A stretch of 50,078 nt of DNA from Jejuia pallidilutea (GCF_002973595.1 NZ_PVEO01000016.1:1-50078); one strand, 5' to 3'. Shown: positions 7,938-16,946, counted from the stretch's first letter. Translations and numbers: made by a program. The notes: generated from the letters alone by a model not told the origin.

Positions 7938-9362
7938 TTACTGTTCATTAGTTGTTTTAAGCCCTAATTCTTTTCCTTTATTCAGCATTAATTTATAAGC
8001 AGCTTCATGTTCATTTGGTATATCGCCTTCTAAAATGGCTTCTTTAATAGCTTCTTTTATAACACCAATTTCGCGTGAGGGTTTTAAATTGAAAGTTTCC
8101 ATTATTTCTTCTCCTGTTACTGGAGGCTGAAAATTCCGTACATGGTCGCGCTCTTCAACTTCAACAATTTTTTCACGAACTATTTTAAAATTATTGTGGT
8201 ACTTGTTAAATTTTTTAGGGTTTTTTGTGGTGATATCTGCTTCACAAAGCGTCATTAAATCATCTACGTAATCACCGGCATCAAACACCAAACGTCTTAC
8301 TGCGGAGTCTGTAACTAAATCTTGAGCCAACACAATAGGACGAGAGCTCATAAGTACCATTTTTTGTACAAACTTCATTTTATCATTTAATGGCATTTTT
8401 AAACGCTTAAACAAACGAAAAACCATTTTAGAACCCTCAAACTCATGTCCATGAAACGTCCAACCTACTTTTTTGCTAAATCGTTTGGTTGGTGCTTTTC
8501 CTATATCGTGTAATAATGCAGCCCAACGCAGCCATAAGTTATTGGTGTTTTTTGCAATATTATCTACTACTTCTAGTGTGTGATAAAAATTATCCTTGTG
8601 GCGCTGTCCTTCAATTTCATCTATACCTTTAAGCGCTGTAAGTTCTGGTAAAATATATTTTAAAATACCTGTTTTTTCCAGAAGTAAAAATCCGATAGAT
8701 GGTGTTTCGCTTTCTAATATTTTATGCAACTCAACTACAATACGTTCATTGGTAATAATTTTAATGCGTTCTGCATTTCTTGTAATTGCTTTTAAGCTTT
8801 CTTTTTCAATTTTGAAATTTAATTGTGTTGCGAACCTAATGGCGCGCATCATGCGTAAGGGGTCGTCACTGTAAGTAATATCTGGGTTTAGAGGTGTGCG
8901 TATTATTTTATTTTCTAAATCCTGCATGCCGTTAAACGGATCTAGTAATTCACCAAAATTAGCTTCTGATAAACTTAGAGCAAGGGCGTTTATAGTAAAA
9001 TCGCGTCTGTTTTGGTCGTCTGTTAAAGAGCCATCTTCAACAATTGGGTTTCTACTGTTTTTAGCATAAGATTCCTTTCTAGCCCCAACAAACTCCACTT
9101 CAATATCTTTATAGCGTAACATAGCTGTACCGTATGTTTTAAATACTTGTACCTTTGGTACCGTAGGTAAATTTTCTGCAACCTTTTTTGCTAGTGCTAT
9201 ACCGCTACCAATGGCTACAACGTCTATATCTTTGGCGTCACCTTTTTTTAATAAAAAATCGCGCACATAACCTCCAATAACATAACTATCTAGGTTAAGT
9301 TGCTTTGCAGATTTAGAGATGACTTTAAATATATTGTTTTGTAGTGCTTTTTTATAGTTCAT
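7938..9362 (-). CDS. cca: CCA-adding tRNA nucleotidyltransferase with HD domain
   Basis: A 474-residue class II nucleotidyltransferase that builds or repairs the tRNA 3' CCA. The head domain has VIGGYVRD (GGxxRD at 30-35) and the metal-binding DID at 45-47, followed by RRDFTINALA and DDPLRMMRAIRFA. The C-terminal half holds an HD phosphohydrolase motif (LLHDIGK) preceded by RHKDNFYHTLEV. The ATG at 9362 is preferred; a TTG two codons upstream would extend it but has no support. A poly(A) polymerase is the main alternative within the family. It lies 55 bases downstream of the YrdC gene and may be co-transcribed with it. Confidence 0.92.
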   Translation of the reverse strand: MNYKKALQNNIFKVISKSAKQLNLDSYVIGGYVRDFLLKKGDAKDIDVVAIGSGIALAKKVAENLPTVPKVQVFKTYGTAMLRYKDIEVEFVGARKESYAKNSRNPIVEDGSLTDDQNRRDFTINALALSLSEANFGELLDPFNGMQDLENKIIRTPLNPDITYSDDPLRMMRAIRFATQLNFKIEKESLKAITRNAERIKIITNERIVVELHKILESETPSIGFLLLEKTGILKYILPELTALKGIDEIEGQRHKDNFYHTLEVVDNIAKNTNNLWLRWAALLHDIGKAPTKRFSKKVGWTFHGHEFEGSKMVFRLFKRLKMPLNDKMKFVQKMVLMSSRPIVLAQDLVTDSAVRRLVFDAGDYVDDLMTLCEADITTKNPKKFNKYHNNFKIVREKIVEVEERDHVRNFQPPVTGEEIMETFNLKPSREIGVIKEAIKEAILEGDIPNEHEAAYKLMLNKGKELGLKTTNEQ

Positions 9363-9417
9363 GAACAAAATTCAAATTTCAAAATCCAATAATGAATTTT
9401 GATAAAAATTGAGCTAT

Positions 9418-9987
9418 TTATTTTCGTAAAACCTTCACAATACTGCTGTTGCTTATTTGAATAATTGAAGCAGAGGTAGTGCAAATTTTTTCCTTTTGCA
9501 AATTTACGACATACGCTACATCTTTTAAAATAGCGGGCACTATTTCTTTAAAGGATTTTGGAATAGTTTCTCCATCTACATGAGCAATTGAAGTAGCAAT
9601 AGCGCCATTAAACCGTCTTAAGAGTTGATAACAAAATTCATCATCTGGAATTCTTATCGCTATGGTGTTGTCTTTAGGAATTAAATTTGATGCTATATTT
9701 TGTGGTGCATCATAAATAATAGTTGTTGGCGTATCTGCAACCTCAATAATGCTTTGGGCTGCGTAAGGTATTTGTTTCACATATCGGTATAACATCCTAT
9801 CGTCTGTAACAAAACATGTTATGTTGCGTTGGCTATTACTTTTTTTTAAAGTAAATAATTTTTCTACTGCTGCGTTATTGTTAGCATCGCAACCTACACT
9901 CCAGTAGCTGTCTGTTGGAAATAGAATTAGTTCACCGGCCTTTAAGGCTTCAACAGCATTTTTTGTTTCTAAGTGTATGTTAGGCAT
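9418..9987 (-). CDS. Sua5/YciO/YrdC-family protein (threonylcarbamoyl-AMP synthase-like)
   Basis: A 189-residue single-domain YrdC-fold protein. The family makes threonylcarbamoyl-AMP from threonine, bicarbonate and ATP for t6A37 modification of tRNA. The characteristic LILFPTDSYWSVGCDA segment (residues about 20-35), KLFTLKK and TIAIRIPDD are present, as is the late ATSIAHVDGE segment. It lacks the C-terminal Sua5 extension, so it is TsaC- or YciO-like. The tyrosine-serine-tryptophan after PTDS departs from the common PTDTVYGL, which argues for the YciO-like branch whose role is less certain. The start overlaps the upstream glycosyltransferase by eight bases, suggesting translational coupling. 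Confidence 0.8.
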   Translation of the reverse strand: MPNIHLETKNAVEALKAGELILFPTDSYWSVGCDANNNAAVEKLFTLKKSNSQRNITCFVTDDRMLYRYVKQIPYAAQSIIEVADTPTTIIYDAPQNIASNLIPKDNTIAIRIPDDEFCYQLLRRFNGAIATSIAHVDGETIPKSFKEIVPAILKDVAYVVNLQKEKICTTSASIIQISNSSIVKVLRK

Positions 9988-11089
9988 GTTTTAAAATCGT
10001 TTTATAAACTTTAACGGTTTCCTGGGCCATATTTGCTGTTGTAAATTGTTCTAAAAGTTTATTGTAACTTTTAGAGGCGAATTGGGCTTTAAGTTCTTTT
10101 GAGTCTAGAAGTTTTTTAATGTGGTTGCTTAAGGATTGGTCATCATGCATTGGTGCCAGTAGTCCGTTTTCCTCATGAGAAATAAGTTCTGGAATACCTC
10201 CAACATCTGTACTCACAATTGGTGTTTTATGATACATAGATTCGTATATAAATTGTGGTAAACCTTCACTTTGTGAGGTCATTAAAGCAATATCAAACTG
10301 TGGGATAAAATTAGAGGCTTTAGGTGTATAGCCCATAAAAACAATATGTTCTTTTAGGTCTAAATTTTTAACCTGCTCTAAAAGCACTTCGGTGCGTTCG
10401 CTAAAGGTGCCAATTTGAACGAAGAAAACATCAGTTCGTTTTTCAATATTTATAAGCCTATGGGCAACGTTTATTAAAGTTTCTAGGTGTTTTGCCCTTA
10501 TGTGGTTTCCAATATGGCCAATAATAGCTTTGTTTTTTGCGATATTATACTTTTCTCTAATTAAAAAAGGAGTTTTGGTACTTTTCGTTTTAAGGTTGGT
10601 GCCATGGTATATTGTAAGGAGCTTAGTTTTGTCTGCTATGGCTTTTTCGGCAACTTTTTGTGTTTCTTTAGAAACGCACAGTATTTTTTTAATTTTTGAA
10701 TAATTGTATTTGTAAAGCGTTTTTTTGCGCTCTTTTATTGGGAAAGAGGTTTTCTTACTGTACACAAAAGATGGTAAATTATATATTTTATCTGCAATAA
10801 TAGTAAGCTGTAATGCGCTTGGGTCGTGTATATGAATTATATCTACCTTTTGTTTTCTACAAATTTCTCCTATTTTAAATACGTACCTTAAATCTATTTT
10901 TATAGCTAATGAAGCACTTACAAACGTAATGTTTGTTTCAGATAGTCTTTTTTCAAAAGGGGAGTTCTTAACACATAAAACTGTATTTTTTATGCCAGGG
11001 TTAGAAGTAGATAATTCAGAGCACAGATTTTCTATATGGTATTCGCCACCACCCCAATTAGTTACTCCCGATACGTGTAAAACATGCAT
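9980..11089 (-). CDS. GT4 glycosyltransferase
   Basis: 369 residues with two Rossmann-like halves (GT-B fold). The N-terminus MHVLHVSGVTNWGGGEYHIE carries the Gly-rich acceptor-side loop. The C-half contains the nucleotide-sugar E-x7-E motif (EGLPQFIYE) within SQSEGLPQFIYESMYHKTPIVSTDVGGIPE. A retaining transferase acting on cell-envelope glycans is expected. The ATG at 11089 is chosen because it gives the canonical VLHVSG start; an 18-codon upstream extension has no homologous look. It is divergent from the LPS-kinase gene and opens the envelope locus. Donor and acceptor cannot be told. Confidence 0.88.
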   Translation of the reverse strand: MHVLHVSGVTNWGGGEYHIENLCSELSTSNPGIKNTVLCVKNSPFEKRLSETNITFVSASLAIKIDLRYVFKIGEICRKQKVDIIHIHDPSALQLTIIADKIYNLPSFVYSKKTSFPIKERKKTLYKYNYSKIKKILCVSKETQKVAEKAIADKTKLLTIYHGTNLKTKSTKTPFLIREKYNIAKNKAIIGHIGNHIRAKHLETLINVAHRLINIEKRTDVFFVQIGTFSERTEVLLEQVKNLDLKEHIVFMGYTPKASNFIPQFDIALMTSQSEGLPQFIYESMYHKTPIVSTDVGGIPELISHEENGLLAPMHDDQSLSNHIKKLLDSKELKAQFASKSYNKLLEQFTTANMAQETVKVYKTILKHA

Positions 11090-11180
11090 TAAATACCAAA
11101 TTTGTACGCATCCAAAAGTACATCTTGCATATTGATTACACAAATTAGAATACGCTCCATTTTGCTCAAATTAATTTGGA

Positions 11181-11188
11181 TATATTTG
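11181..11188 (+). promoter_or_regulatory. -7 promoter element for the LPS-kinase-like gene
   Basis: TATATTTG, a full TAnnTTTG match, with a TTTG at 11161-11164 sixteen bases upstream as a candidate -33 element (slightly short spacing). It lies 33 bases before the ATG at 11222. Confidence 0.55.
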
Positions 11189-11221
11189 CAACGCATATTT
11201 GGCAATATTTAAAGCGTATAA

Positions 11222-12019
11222 ATGAAAACAACCTTAGTTGTACATCCTGATTATAGAGATTTGGGCCATAAAATAAAAGATGCCATATCTAATTTTAACA
11301 GCTACACCAAAGTACTTGGTGCTGCAGAACGGAATGTAATTAAGAATGTAACAATTAATGGTAAGGTTTACACGGTTAAGTCTTTTAAAATTCCCAATAT
11401 TATTAACCAAATTGTTTACAGGTTTTTTAGAAAATCTAAAGCAGAACGCTCTTATATTTATGCTAACAAATTATTAGGTTTGGGCATAAAAACACCAATA
11501 CCAATTGCATACCAAAAACAAACTACTCCCTTAGCCTTTAAAAGAAGTTTTTATATTAGCGAATTTGTAGATTGCGATTTAACCTATAGAGCGCTAACTA
11601 CAGATTTTAACATAAAAGATCATGAAATTATATTAAGGGCTTTTACGAGGTTTACTTATACACTTCATGAAAAAGGCGTTCATTTTCTAGACCATTCGCC
11701 AGGTAATACGTTAATTTCTAGAACTAAGCACGGTTATGATTTTTATTTAGTGGATTTAAACCGAATGGAATTTAAGACTTTGGATTTCGAGACTAGAATA
11801 AAAAACTTTTCAAAGTTAACCATTCATAAACCTATGATAAAGGTAATGAGTAACGAATATGCAAAATGTACGGGAGAAGATGAAACCAAGATTTTTAATG
11901 CGATGTGGGAATACACTAGAGCATTTCAGGAAAACTATTACCGTAAAATTAGAATAAAGAAACGTATTTTCTTTTGGAAGAAGAAGTATAAGGATAGAGT
12001 TTCTAAATCGCCAATTTAA
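11222..12019 (+). CDS. Lipopolysaccharide core/Kdo kinase-like protein (WaaP/InaA family)
   Basis: 265 residues with a protein-kinase-like fold. The catalytic loop reads HFLDHSPGN (H154, D157, N162), keeping the D-x4-N spacing of kinase HRDxxxxN loops, and the metal-binding DFG equivalent is VDLNRM (D178). KxF near 52-55 (TVKSF) may supply the ATP-binding lysine. Relatives phosphorylate Kdo or heptose of LPS inner core at the cytoplasmic face. A very basic C-terminus (RIKKRIFFWKKKYKDR) suits membrane association. It is followed 19 bases later by a GT4 gene in the same orientation. The phosphorylated sugar is not predictable. Confidence 0.82.
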   Translation: MKTTLVVHPDYRDLGHKIKDAISNFNSYTKVLGAAERNVIKNVTINGKVYTVKSFKIPNIINQIVYRFFRKSKAERSYIYANKLLGLGIKTPIPIAYQKQTTPLAFKRSFYISEFVDCDLTYRALTTDFNIKDHEIILRAFTRFTYTLHEKGVHFLDHSPGNTLISRTKHGYDFYLVDLNRMEFKTLDFETRIKNFSKLTIHKPMIKVMSNEYAKCTGEDETKIFNAMWEYTRAFQENYYRKIRIKKRIFFWKKKYKDRVSKSPI

Positions 12020-12020
12020 T

Positions 12021-12028
12021 AAAGGAGG
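12021..12028 (+). promoter_or_regulatory. Strong Shine-Dalgarno sequence (AAAGGAGG)
   Basis: A near-perfect anti-16S complement ten bases before the ATG at 12039. Most genes in this window have no recognisable Shine-Dalgarno, as usual in Bacteroidota, so this one is unusual and fixes the start of the GT4 gene. Confidence 0.6.
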
Positions 12029-12038
12029 CATTATAAGC

Positions 12039-13037
12039 ATGGGAGAACAATTATATTTTACATTAGTTCATAAGTGGAAGTATTTGATAGCAATTATGAA
12101 ATCCAAACTTCATGATTCCCCTAATGCCGTAAAAAAAATAGTATATGTTGCCAGAGAAAAAGATAAAGATTGGATTTTTGGCACAAAAGTTAAACGATTA
12201 TCTAAATTTTCATCGTTAAAAGCTTCAACTCACCATCATGATAAACTTTGCGATTTACCTGAAGCAGATGGCTATTTTTTTATTTATCAAAATTATTTTT
12301 GCAGATGTATACGTAGTACACCAAGTATATTGAAGAAGAAAAACATTGTAATGTTTACCCATCCTAATTGGACAAAAAAATACTCTAAAACACATGTAGT
12401 TTGGTGTTTAAATAAAGCCGATACCGTAATTTGTTTAAATTCAAATATTAAAGACTATTTAATTTCTAGTGGAGTAAGACCAGAATTATTGAAAGTTCTA
12501 CATATTGGTACTTCTCCTTCTGCATTTTATCCACATAAAAGAGGTAAAGGAGATGTAGGCTTTTGTTCTAATTATGGAGATAGAAAAAATCCTGATTTAG
12601 TGCTAGATATTATTAAAAACTTACCTGATAGAAGGTTTCATATTATTGGAAGAAATTGGGAAGAGTATGATAGATATGATGAATTGAAACGTTTACCAAA
12701 CCTTGTATATCATAACGATGTGCCTTATGAATCTTACCCAGATTTGTATAATAAGGTAGATGTATTTGTGTCTCCCTCTGTTTTAGAAGGAGGCCCTGTG
12801 CCTATTCTAGAAGCTATGATGTCTAACTGCGTTATTGTAGCTTCTAAAACAGGATTCGCACCAGATTTAATAGCAGAGGGCAAAAATGGTTATTTGTTTG
12901 ACGTTGATGCAACCTATAAAGACGTTGTACCTCTCATTGAAAAAGCTTTTGAAATAAAGGGAGATGTAAGGCAATATGTAATGCCCTATACTTGGGAAAA
13001 CTGTTCTAAAACTATCGACAATTATTTTTTAAGCTGA
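12039..13037 (+). CDS. GT4 glycosyltransferase in the LPS locus
   Basis: 332 residues. The C-terminal half is a GT-B donor domain: VLHIGTSPSAFYP, FHIIGRNW, LPNLVYHNDVPYESYPDLYNKVDVFVSPSVLEGGPVPILEAMMSNCVIVAS, with the E-x7-E pair in EGGPVPILE. The N-terminal acceptor half is short and divergent. It is co-oriented and probably co-transcribed with the LPS-kinase-like gene. The last 16 bases overlap the convergent GT2 gene. Likely acts on LPS core or another envelope glycan. Substrates unknown. Confidence 0.87.
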   Translation: MGEQLYFTLVHKWKYLIAIMKSKLHDSPNAVKKIVYVAREKDKDWIFGTKVKRLSKFSSLKASTHHHDKLCDLPEADGYFFIYQNYFCRCIRSTPSILKKKNIVMFTHPNWTKKYSKTHVVWCLNKADTVICLNSNIKDYLISSGVRPELLKVLHIGTSPSAFYPHKRGKGDVGFCSNYGDRKNPDLVLDIIKNLPDRRFHIIGRNWEEYDRYDELKRLPNLVYHNDVPYESYPDLYNKVDVFVSPSVLEGGPVPILEAMMSNCVIVASKTGFAPDLIAEGKNGYLFDVDATYKDVVPLIEKAFEIKGDVRQYVMPYTWENCSKTIDNYFLS

Positions 13038-13786
13038 TGCTGTAACTCCCACAATTTAGTATATTTTAGGAAGGTAATATTGGCAGTTTGTACGCAAATT
13101 ACAAATCCGTTAATACCGTCTAAAAACCCTAATCTTAAAATGTAAGATTTAAAAAATGCCCAAGAAGGATTGAACACTATTTTAAAGAACGATGCTGTTT
13201 TTCCTTTGTCAAAGTAGGCTTGGGCTGCAATGGTTGAAAAATATTCGGTTTTGTTGTTAAATTCAGAATAGCTCTGGTAAGTCCAGTGTAGAATATCGCC
13301 CTTTAAATGTCCTATTTTAGCTTTTTTATTATGCGGCATAACATTGTCGTGTGGGTTTATGCCTGTCCATTTCGCCTTTCTTCGGTCAAACACCCTAAGT
13401 TTTTTGTTAGGGTACCAATCAGAATATTTTATCCATTGACCACAAAAGTTGTTAAACCTGTTACAAAAATAACCATCAAAAGTCCAATTATTTTTCAGAT
13501 TCAAAATAGAATCCTGTAAGGTTTCAGAAAGTGCTTCATCACCATCTAAGGACACTACGTAATTATATGTTGCTTGTGTTAAAGCAAAGTTTTTTTGTTC
13601 TATATATCCCATGAACTTTTGCTCTATGAATTTTACATTATATAGGTTACAAATTGCCTTTGTGCTATCTGTTGAAAAAGAATCTACTACAACTATTTCG
13701 TCCACAACATTCACAAGAGATTTTAAACATTTTTCAATATTTCTTTCTTCGTTATAGGTAATAATAACTCCAGATAGTTTAATCAT
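13022..13786 (-). CDS. GT2 glycosyltransferase, WaaE/KdtX-like (LPS core)
   Basis: 254 residues, GT-A fold. MIKLSGVIITYNEERNIEKC is the standard start of the WaaE/KdtX group (beta-glucosyltransferase of LPS inner core); VVDSFSTDSTKAI and the DxD-like SLDGDEALS follow, and the C-terminal WTGINPHDNV and LHWTYQSYSEFNNKTEYFS are typical of this subgroup. It overlaps the convergent GT4 gene by 16 bases at the 3' ends and is divergent from the next GT2 gene with 43 bases between starts. The sugar transferred is inferred from family only. Confidence 0.87.
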   Translation of the reverse strand: MIKLSGVIITYNEERNIEKCLKSLVNVVDEIVVVDSFSTDSTKAICNLYNVKFIEQKFMGYIEQKNFALTQATYNYVVSLDGDEALSETLQDSILNLKNNWTFDGYFCNRFNNFCGQWIKYSDWYPNKKLRVFDRRKAKWTGINPHDNVMPHNKKAKIGHLKGDILHWTYQSYSEFNNKTEYFSTIAAQAYFDKGKTASFFKIVFNPSWAFFKSYILRLGFLDGINGFVICVQTANITFLKYTKLWELQHQLKK

Positions 13787-13816
13787 AAATACGCTAATAT
13801 TTTTAGTAAAAATAGT

Positions 13817-13824
13817 TATTTTTG
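13817..13824 (+). promoter_or_regulatory. -7 promoter element for the GT2 gene at 13830
   Basis: TATTTTTG matches TAnnTTTG and ends only five bases before the ATG, so the mRNA would be nearly leaderless. An alternative is that the real promoter lies elsewhere in the 43-base divergent gap. Confidence 0.35.
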
Positions 13825-13829
13825 ATGCA

Positions 13830-14657
13830 ATGAGCGCAATTGAAGTTTCGGTAATTATAAGTACTTACAACAAACCAGCATACTTAGAAAAAGTGTTGTG
13901 GAGCTACCAATTTCAAACATTTAAAAATTTTGAAGTTGTTATTGCAGATGATGGCTCTACCGATGATACCAAAATGCTAATAAAAAAAATTGCAAAGAAA
14001 GTTAATTATTCAATACAACATGTGTGGCAACCCGATGATGGTTTTCAAAAGACTAAAATTTTAAACAAGGCTACGGTTGCAGCTAAGGCGAAATACCTAA
14101 TTTATACCGATGGCGATTGTGTTGCCAGAAACGATTTTATTAGTACTCATATTGCCTTACGCCATAATGGTATTGCTTTATCTGGTGGTTATTTTAAACT
14201 TACTGAAAGTGTTTCGAGAAAAATTACTTTAGATGTTATTGCGTCGCAAGTCTGTTTTTCGGCCCATTGGTTGCTTCAAAATGGGCAGCCCAAAAGCTTT
14301 AAAATGAGTAAATTAAGTACTTCGAAAATAAAAACCACAATATTAAATGTAATTACACCAACCAAAGCTACATTTGATGGCATGAATGTTTCGGCTTGGA
14401 AACAAGATATTTTAGCTGTAAATGGTTTTGATGAGCGTATGGAATATGGAGGAGAGGATAGGGAACTTGGCGAGCGTTTAATGAATTACGGTATAAAATT
14501 TAAGCAAATACGCTACAGTGCTGTTTGTTTACATTTATATCATGAGCGACCTTACAAAAGAAAGGACATTTTAACTAATAACAAGATTATTAGGGTTGCA
14601 ACTAAAAAACAAAGATCTGTTTATACTGCTTATGGTATTGTTAAGACTAATAACTAA
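13830..14657 (+). CDS. GT2 glycosyltransferase with galactosyltransferase-type C-terminal domain
   Basis: 275 residues. The N-terminal GT-A domain shows VSVIISTYNKPAYLEKVL, VVIADDGSTDDT and the metal-binding DxD as YTDGDCVAR. The C-terminal segment FDGMNVSAWKQDILAVNGFDERMEYGGEDRELGERL is the Glyco_transf_7C signature (ED near the end binds the acceptor side). Such enzymes decorate LPS core or other surface glycans. It stands alone on the plus strand between two minus-strand transferase genes of the same locus. Substrate unknown. Confidence 0.88.
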   Translation: MSAIEVSVIISTYNKPAYLEKVLWSYQFQTFKNFEVVIADDGSTDDTKMLIKKIAKKVNYSIQHVWQPDDGFQKTKILNKATVAAKAKYLIYTDGDCVARNDFISTHIALRHNGIALSGGYFKLTESVSRKITLDVIASQVCFSAHWLLQNGQPKSFKMSKLSTSKIKTTILNVITPTKATFDGMNVSAWKQDILAVNGFDERMEYGGEDRELGERLMNYGIKFKQIRYSAVCLHLYHERPYKRKDILTNNKIIRVATKKQRSVYTAYGIVKTNN

Positions 14658-14714
14658 TATTTGTATAATATCTGTTAAATTATGTGTAGTTAGTTGTTAT
14701 ATTTAGCCTCTACT

Positions 14715-15782
14715 TTAATTGTTGTTGGTTAGGCTTTTTAAAAAACCTACTAATTTGCCTAAAAACAATTCTGGTTTAAATTCGGAATAATGACTTTTAA
14801 ATTTGTTTTTAATTTGTGCTCCATTCTTATTCTCTAAAAGTTGTGGCTTATAATCCTTTAAATGCACTGAAATATTGTGTTTTTCATCTTCAAAAATATT
14901 CCAAGTATCTTTATCAATCCATGGTGAAAATATAGCAAATGTTGGTATATCAATAGCTTTAGCCATATTTATGGCGCCACCTTCGTTTCCTATTATGGCG
15001 CTACAGTGGTAGGTAATAGCAATAAAATCCCTTAAACTATTTCCAAAAACACCCAATTGAATATGTTGTTGTGTTTTAGGTTTACAAAGGCCGTAAATGG
15101 TTTTTGCGTCTTCCTCTTGTTTTGGTATGTAATTAAACAAAACATTACCATCAGTTACTTTTACAATAGTATCAATAACTATTGCCATATAAGAAAAAGG
15201 ATATGTTTTATTAGCTCCACTGCCCAAAACACTTATCATAAATAGCGGTTTTGACAAATCGACTTTAAAGTTTGAAAGAAATTGTTTTGCAGCTGTAATT
15301 TCTTTTGAAGACAGATAAATTTTTGGTTTAACATTAGGAATGCGCTCACATATAGGTTCTAAGAGTTGTAACCTGTTTTCAATAGCTAATCCTTGATTGT
15401 TTTTAGAGATTTTGTGTCGCTTTATAGGATGTGTATAAAACTGCTGCGTGTACCATTTAAAGTAGCCAATCTTTATTTTTGCTTTTGAAAATAAGGTGAT
15501 AAAATTACTAGACCACTTCCCGTAAACATCAACCACAACATCATACTTTTCCTTTCTTATTTTTTTTAAAAAGTTATAAAAAAGTAAGACGCTTTTATCA
15601 ACTTCTGGAGTTAAGAGCATTATTTTGTCAATATCAGGATGACCTTCAACAACGGGTAACGTATGCGAATTAATTAAATAATGAAGTTCAGCATCAGGAT
15701 GGTTTTTCCGAAGTACAGAAAACAAAATGCTAGATGTTAATACATCGCCTATCATTTTCTGTTGTATTACTAAAATCTTCAT
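14715..15782 (-). CDS. GT9 glycosyltransferase (ADP-heptose:LPS heptosyltransferase family)
   Basis: 355 residues of GT-B fold. The start MKILVIQQKMIGDVLTSSIL is the classical heptosyltransferase N-terminus with the GD-x3-S acceptor loop, and ISVLGSGANKTYPFSYMAIVI plus GNEGGAINMAKAIDIPTFAIF forms the donor-binding half with the G-x-E-G/GA motif. The family adds L-glycero-D-manno-heptose (or related sugars) to LPS inner core. It belongs to the envelope locus 9980-15782 and is expressed separately, downstream of the dapD terminator hairpin. Confidence 0.88.
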   Translation of the reverse strand: MKILVIQQKMIGDVLTSSILFSVLRKNHPDAELHYLINSHTLPVVEGHPDIDKIMLLTPEVDKSVLLFYNFLKKIRKEKYDVVVDVYGKWSSNFITLFSKAKIKIGYFKWYTQQFYTHPIKRHKISKNNQGLAIENRLQLLEPICERIPNVKPKIYLSSKEITAAKQFLSNFKVDLSKPLFMISVLGSGANKTYPFSYMAIVIDTIVKVTDGNVLFNYIPKQEEDAKTIYGLCKPKTQQHIQLGVFGNSLRDFIAITYHCSAIIGNEGGAINMAKAIDIPTFAIFSPWIDKDTWNIFEDEKHNISVHLKDYKPQLLENKNGAQIKNKFKSHYSEFKPELFLGKLVGFLKSLTNNN

Positions 15783-15800
15783 ATGTTTAAATTACAAATA

Positions 15801-15852
15801 AAAAATTCCAAATTCCAATTTAAGTATTTTGGAATTTGGAATTTAGTTTTTT
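15801..15852. terminator. Long perfect hairpin between dapD and the GT9 gene
   Basis: Arms aaattccaaattccaa (15803-15818) and ttggaatttggaattt (15829-15844) pair perfectly over 16 bases with a 10-base loop, flanked by an A-run on the left and a T-run on the right. Read on the minus strand it ends dapD transcripts with a T-rich tail. The composition suggests it may be a member of a dispersed intergenic palindrome family. Confidence 0.7.
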
Positions 15853-15867
15853 TTTAGATATCTTGTT

Positions 15868-16683
15868 TTACACCGCTACATCATGCTCTCTAAGCGCTTC
15901 GTTAAGCGACGTTTTTTTGTTAGTGCTTTCTTTACGTTTTCCTATAATTAAAGCACAAGGTACATTATAACTTCCTGAAGGGAATGTTTTGGCGTAACTA
16001 CCAGGAATAACTACAGATCTAGCGGGTACAATGCCCTTATACTCTTTAGGCTCGTCTCCGGTAACATCAATAATTTTAGTGCTCATGGTTAGCACAACGC
16101 CAGCGCCTAAAACAGCTTCGGTTTCTACTTTTACACCTTCTACAACAATACAACGCGACCCTATAAAGGCGTTATCTTCTATAATAACAGGTGCAGCCTG
16201 CAATGGTTCTAATACACCACCAATACCAACACCACCAGATAAATGTACATTTTTACCAATTTGCGCACAACTACCAACGGTAGCCCAAGTATCAACCATG
16301 GTGCCTTCGTCTACATAAGCACCAATATTTACATAACTAGGCATTAAAATGGTACCAGATGAAATATAAGCACCATGTCTAGCTACAGCATTTGGTACTA
16401 CACGAATACCTCTCTCTGCAAAGTTGCGTTTCAAAGGAATTTTATCATGATATTCAAAAATACCAGCTTCTAAAGTTTCCATTTTTTGAATAGGGAAGTA
16501 CAATACAACAGCTTTCTTTACCCATTCGTTTACTTGCCACCCCTCGGTAATAGGCTCTGCAACACGTAATTCGCCTTTGTCTAAAAGGTCTACCACTTGT
16601 CTTATGGCATCAGTTGTTTTTGTTTCTTTTAAAAGCTCTCGGTTATCCCAAGCACTTTCTATAATTTGTTGTAATTCTGTCAT
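15868..16683 (-). CDS. dapD: 2,3,4,5-tetrahydropyridine-2,6-dicarboxylate N-succinyltransferase
   Basis: 271 residues. The enzyme succinylates tetrahydrodipicolinate in the succinylase branch of lysine/diaminopimelate synthesis. N-terminal MTELQQIIESAWDNRELL is canonical, followed by hexapeptide-repeat left-handed beta-helix (GAYISSGTILMPSYVNIGAYVDEG and GAGVVLTMSTKI) with RHGAYI and the ENAFIGSRC-type segment. ATG 16683 is chosen over an upstream TTG at 16704 because the -7 promoter element lies at 16702-16709, leaving the upstream codon outside the transcript. Secure. Confidence 0.96.
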   Translation of the reverse strand: MTELQQIIESAWDNRELLKETKTTDAIRQVVDLLDKGELRVAEPITEGWQVNEWVKKAVVLYFPIQKMETLEAGIFEYHDKIPLKRNFAERGIRVVPNAVARHGAYISSGTILMPSYVNIGAYVDEGTMVDTWATVGSCAQIGKNVHLSGGVGIGGVLEPLQAAPVIIEDNAFIGSRCIVVEGVKVETEAVLGAGVVLTMSTKIIDVTGDEPKEYKGIVPARSVVIPGSYAKTFPSGSYNVPCALIIGKRKESTNKKTSLNEALREHDVAV

Positions 16684-16701
16684 TGGTATTAATATTTTGG
16701 G

Positions 16702-16709
16702 CAAATATA
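16702..16709 (-). promoter_or_regulatory. dapD: -7 promoter element for dapD
   Basis: Reads TATATTTG on the minus strand, a perfect TAnnTTTG, 18 bases before the ATG. No clear -33 TTTG. It fixes the dapD start. Confidence 0.6.
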
Positions 16710-16946
16710 CTATCTACAGCCTAAAATGGTAGTGTTTTTTATCTTTAATTATTTTGAAAAATAGTATTGAATTACTAAGGATTATTTAAGAATTAACAGC
16801 GTGATTTCCCTTTGAATAAATAATAAAATTAGATGAACTGCATTTTGTGTGTTTTTCGTCGTTAAAATTTAGCATTTCCACTATTCATCGGTGAAAACTT
16901 TCAGGTTTTCTAATAATCGAAAATTCAATGGTATACAACTAATTTA

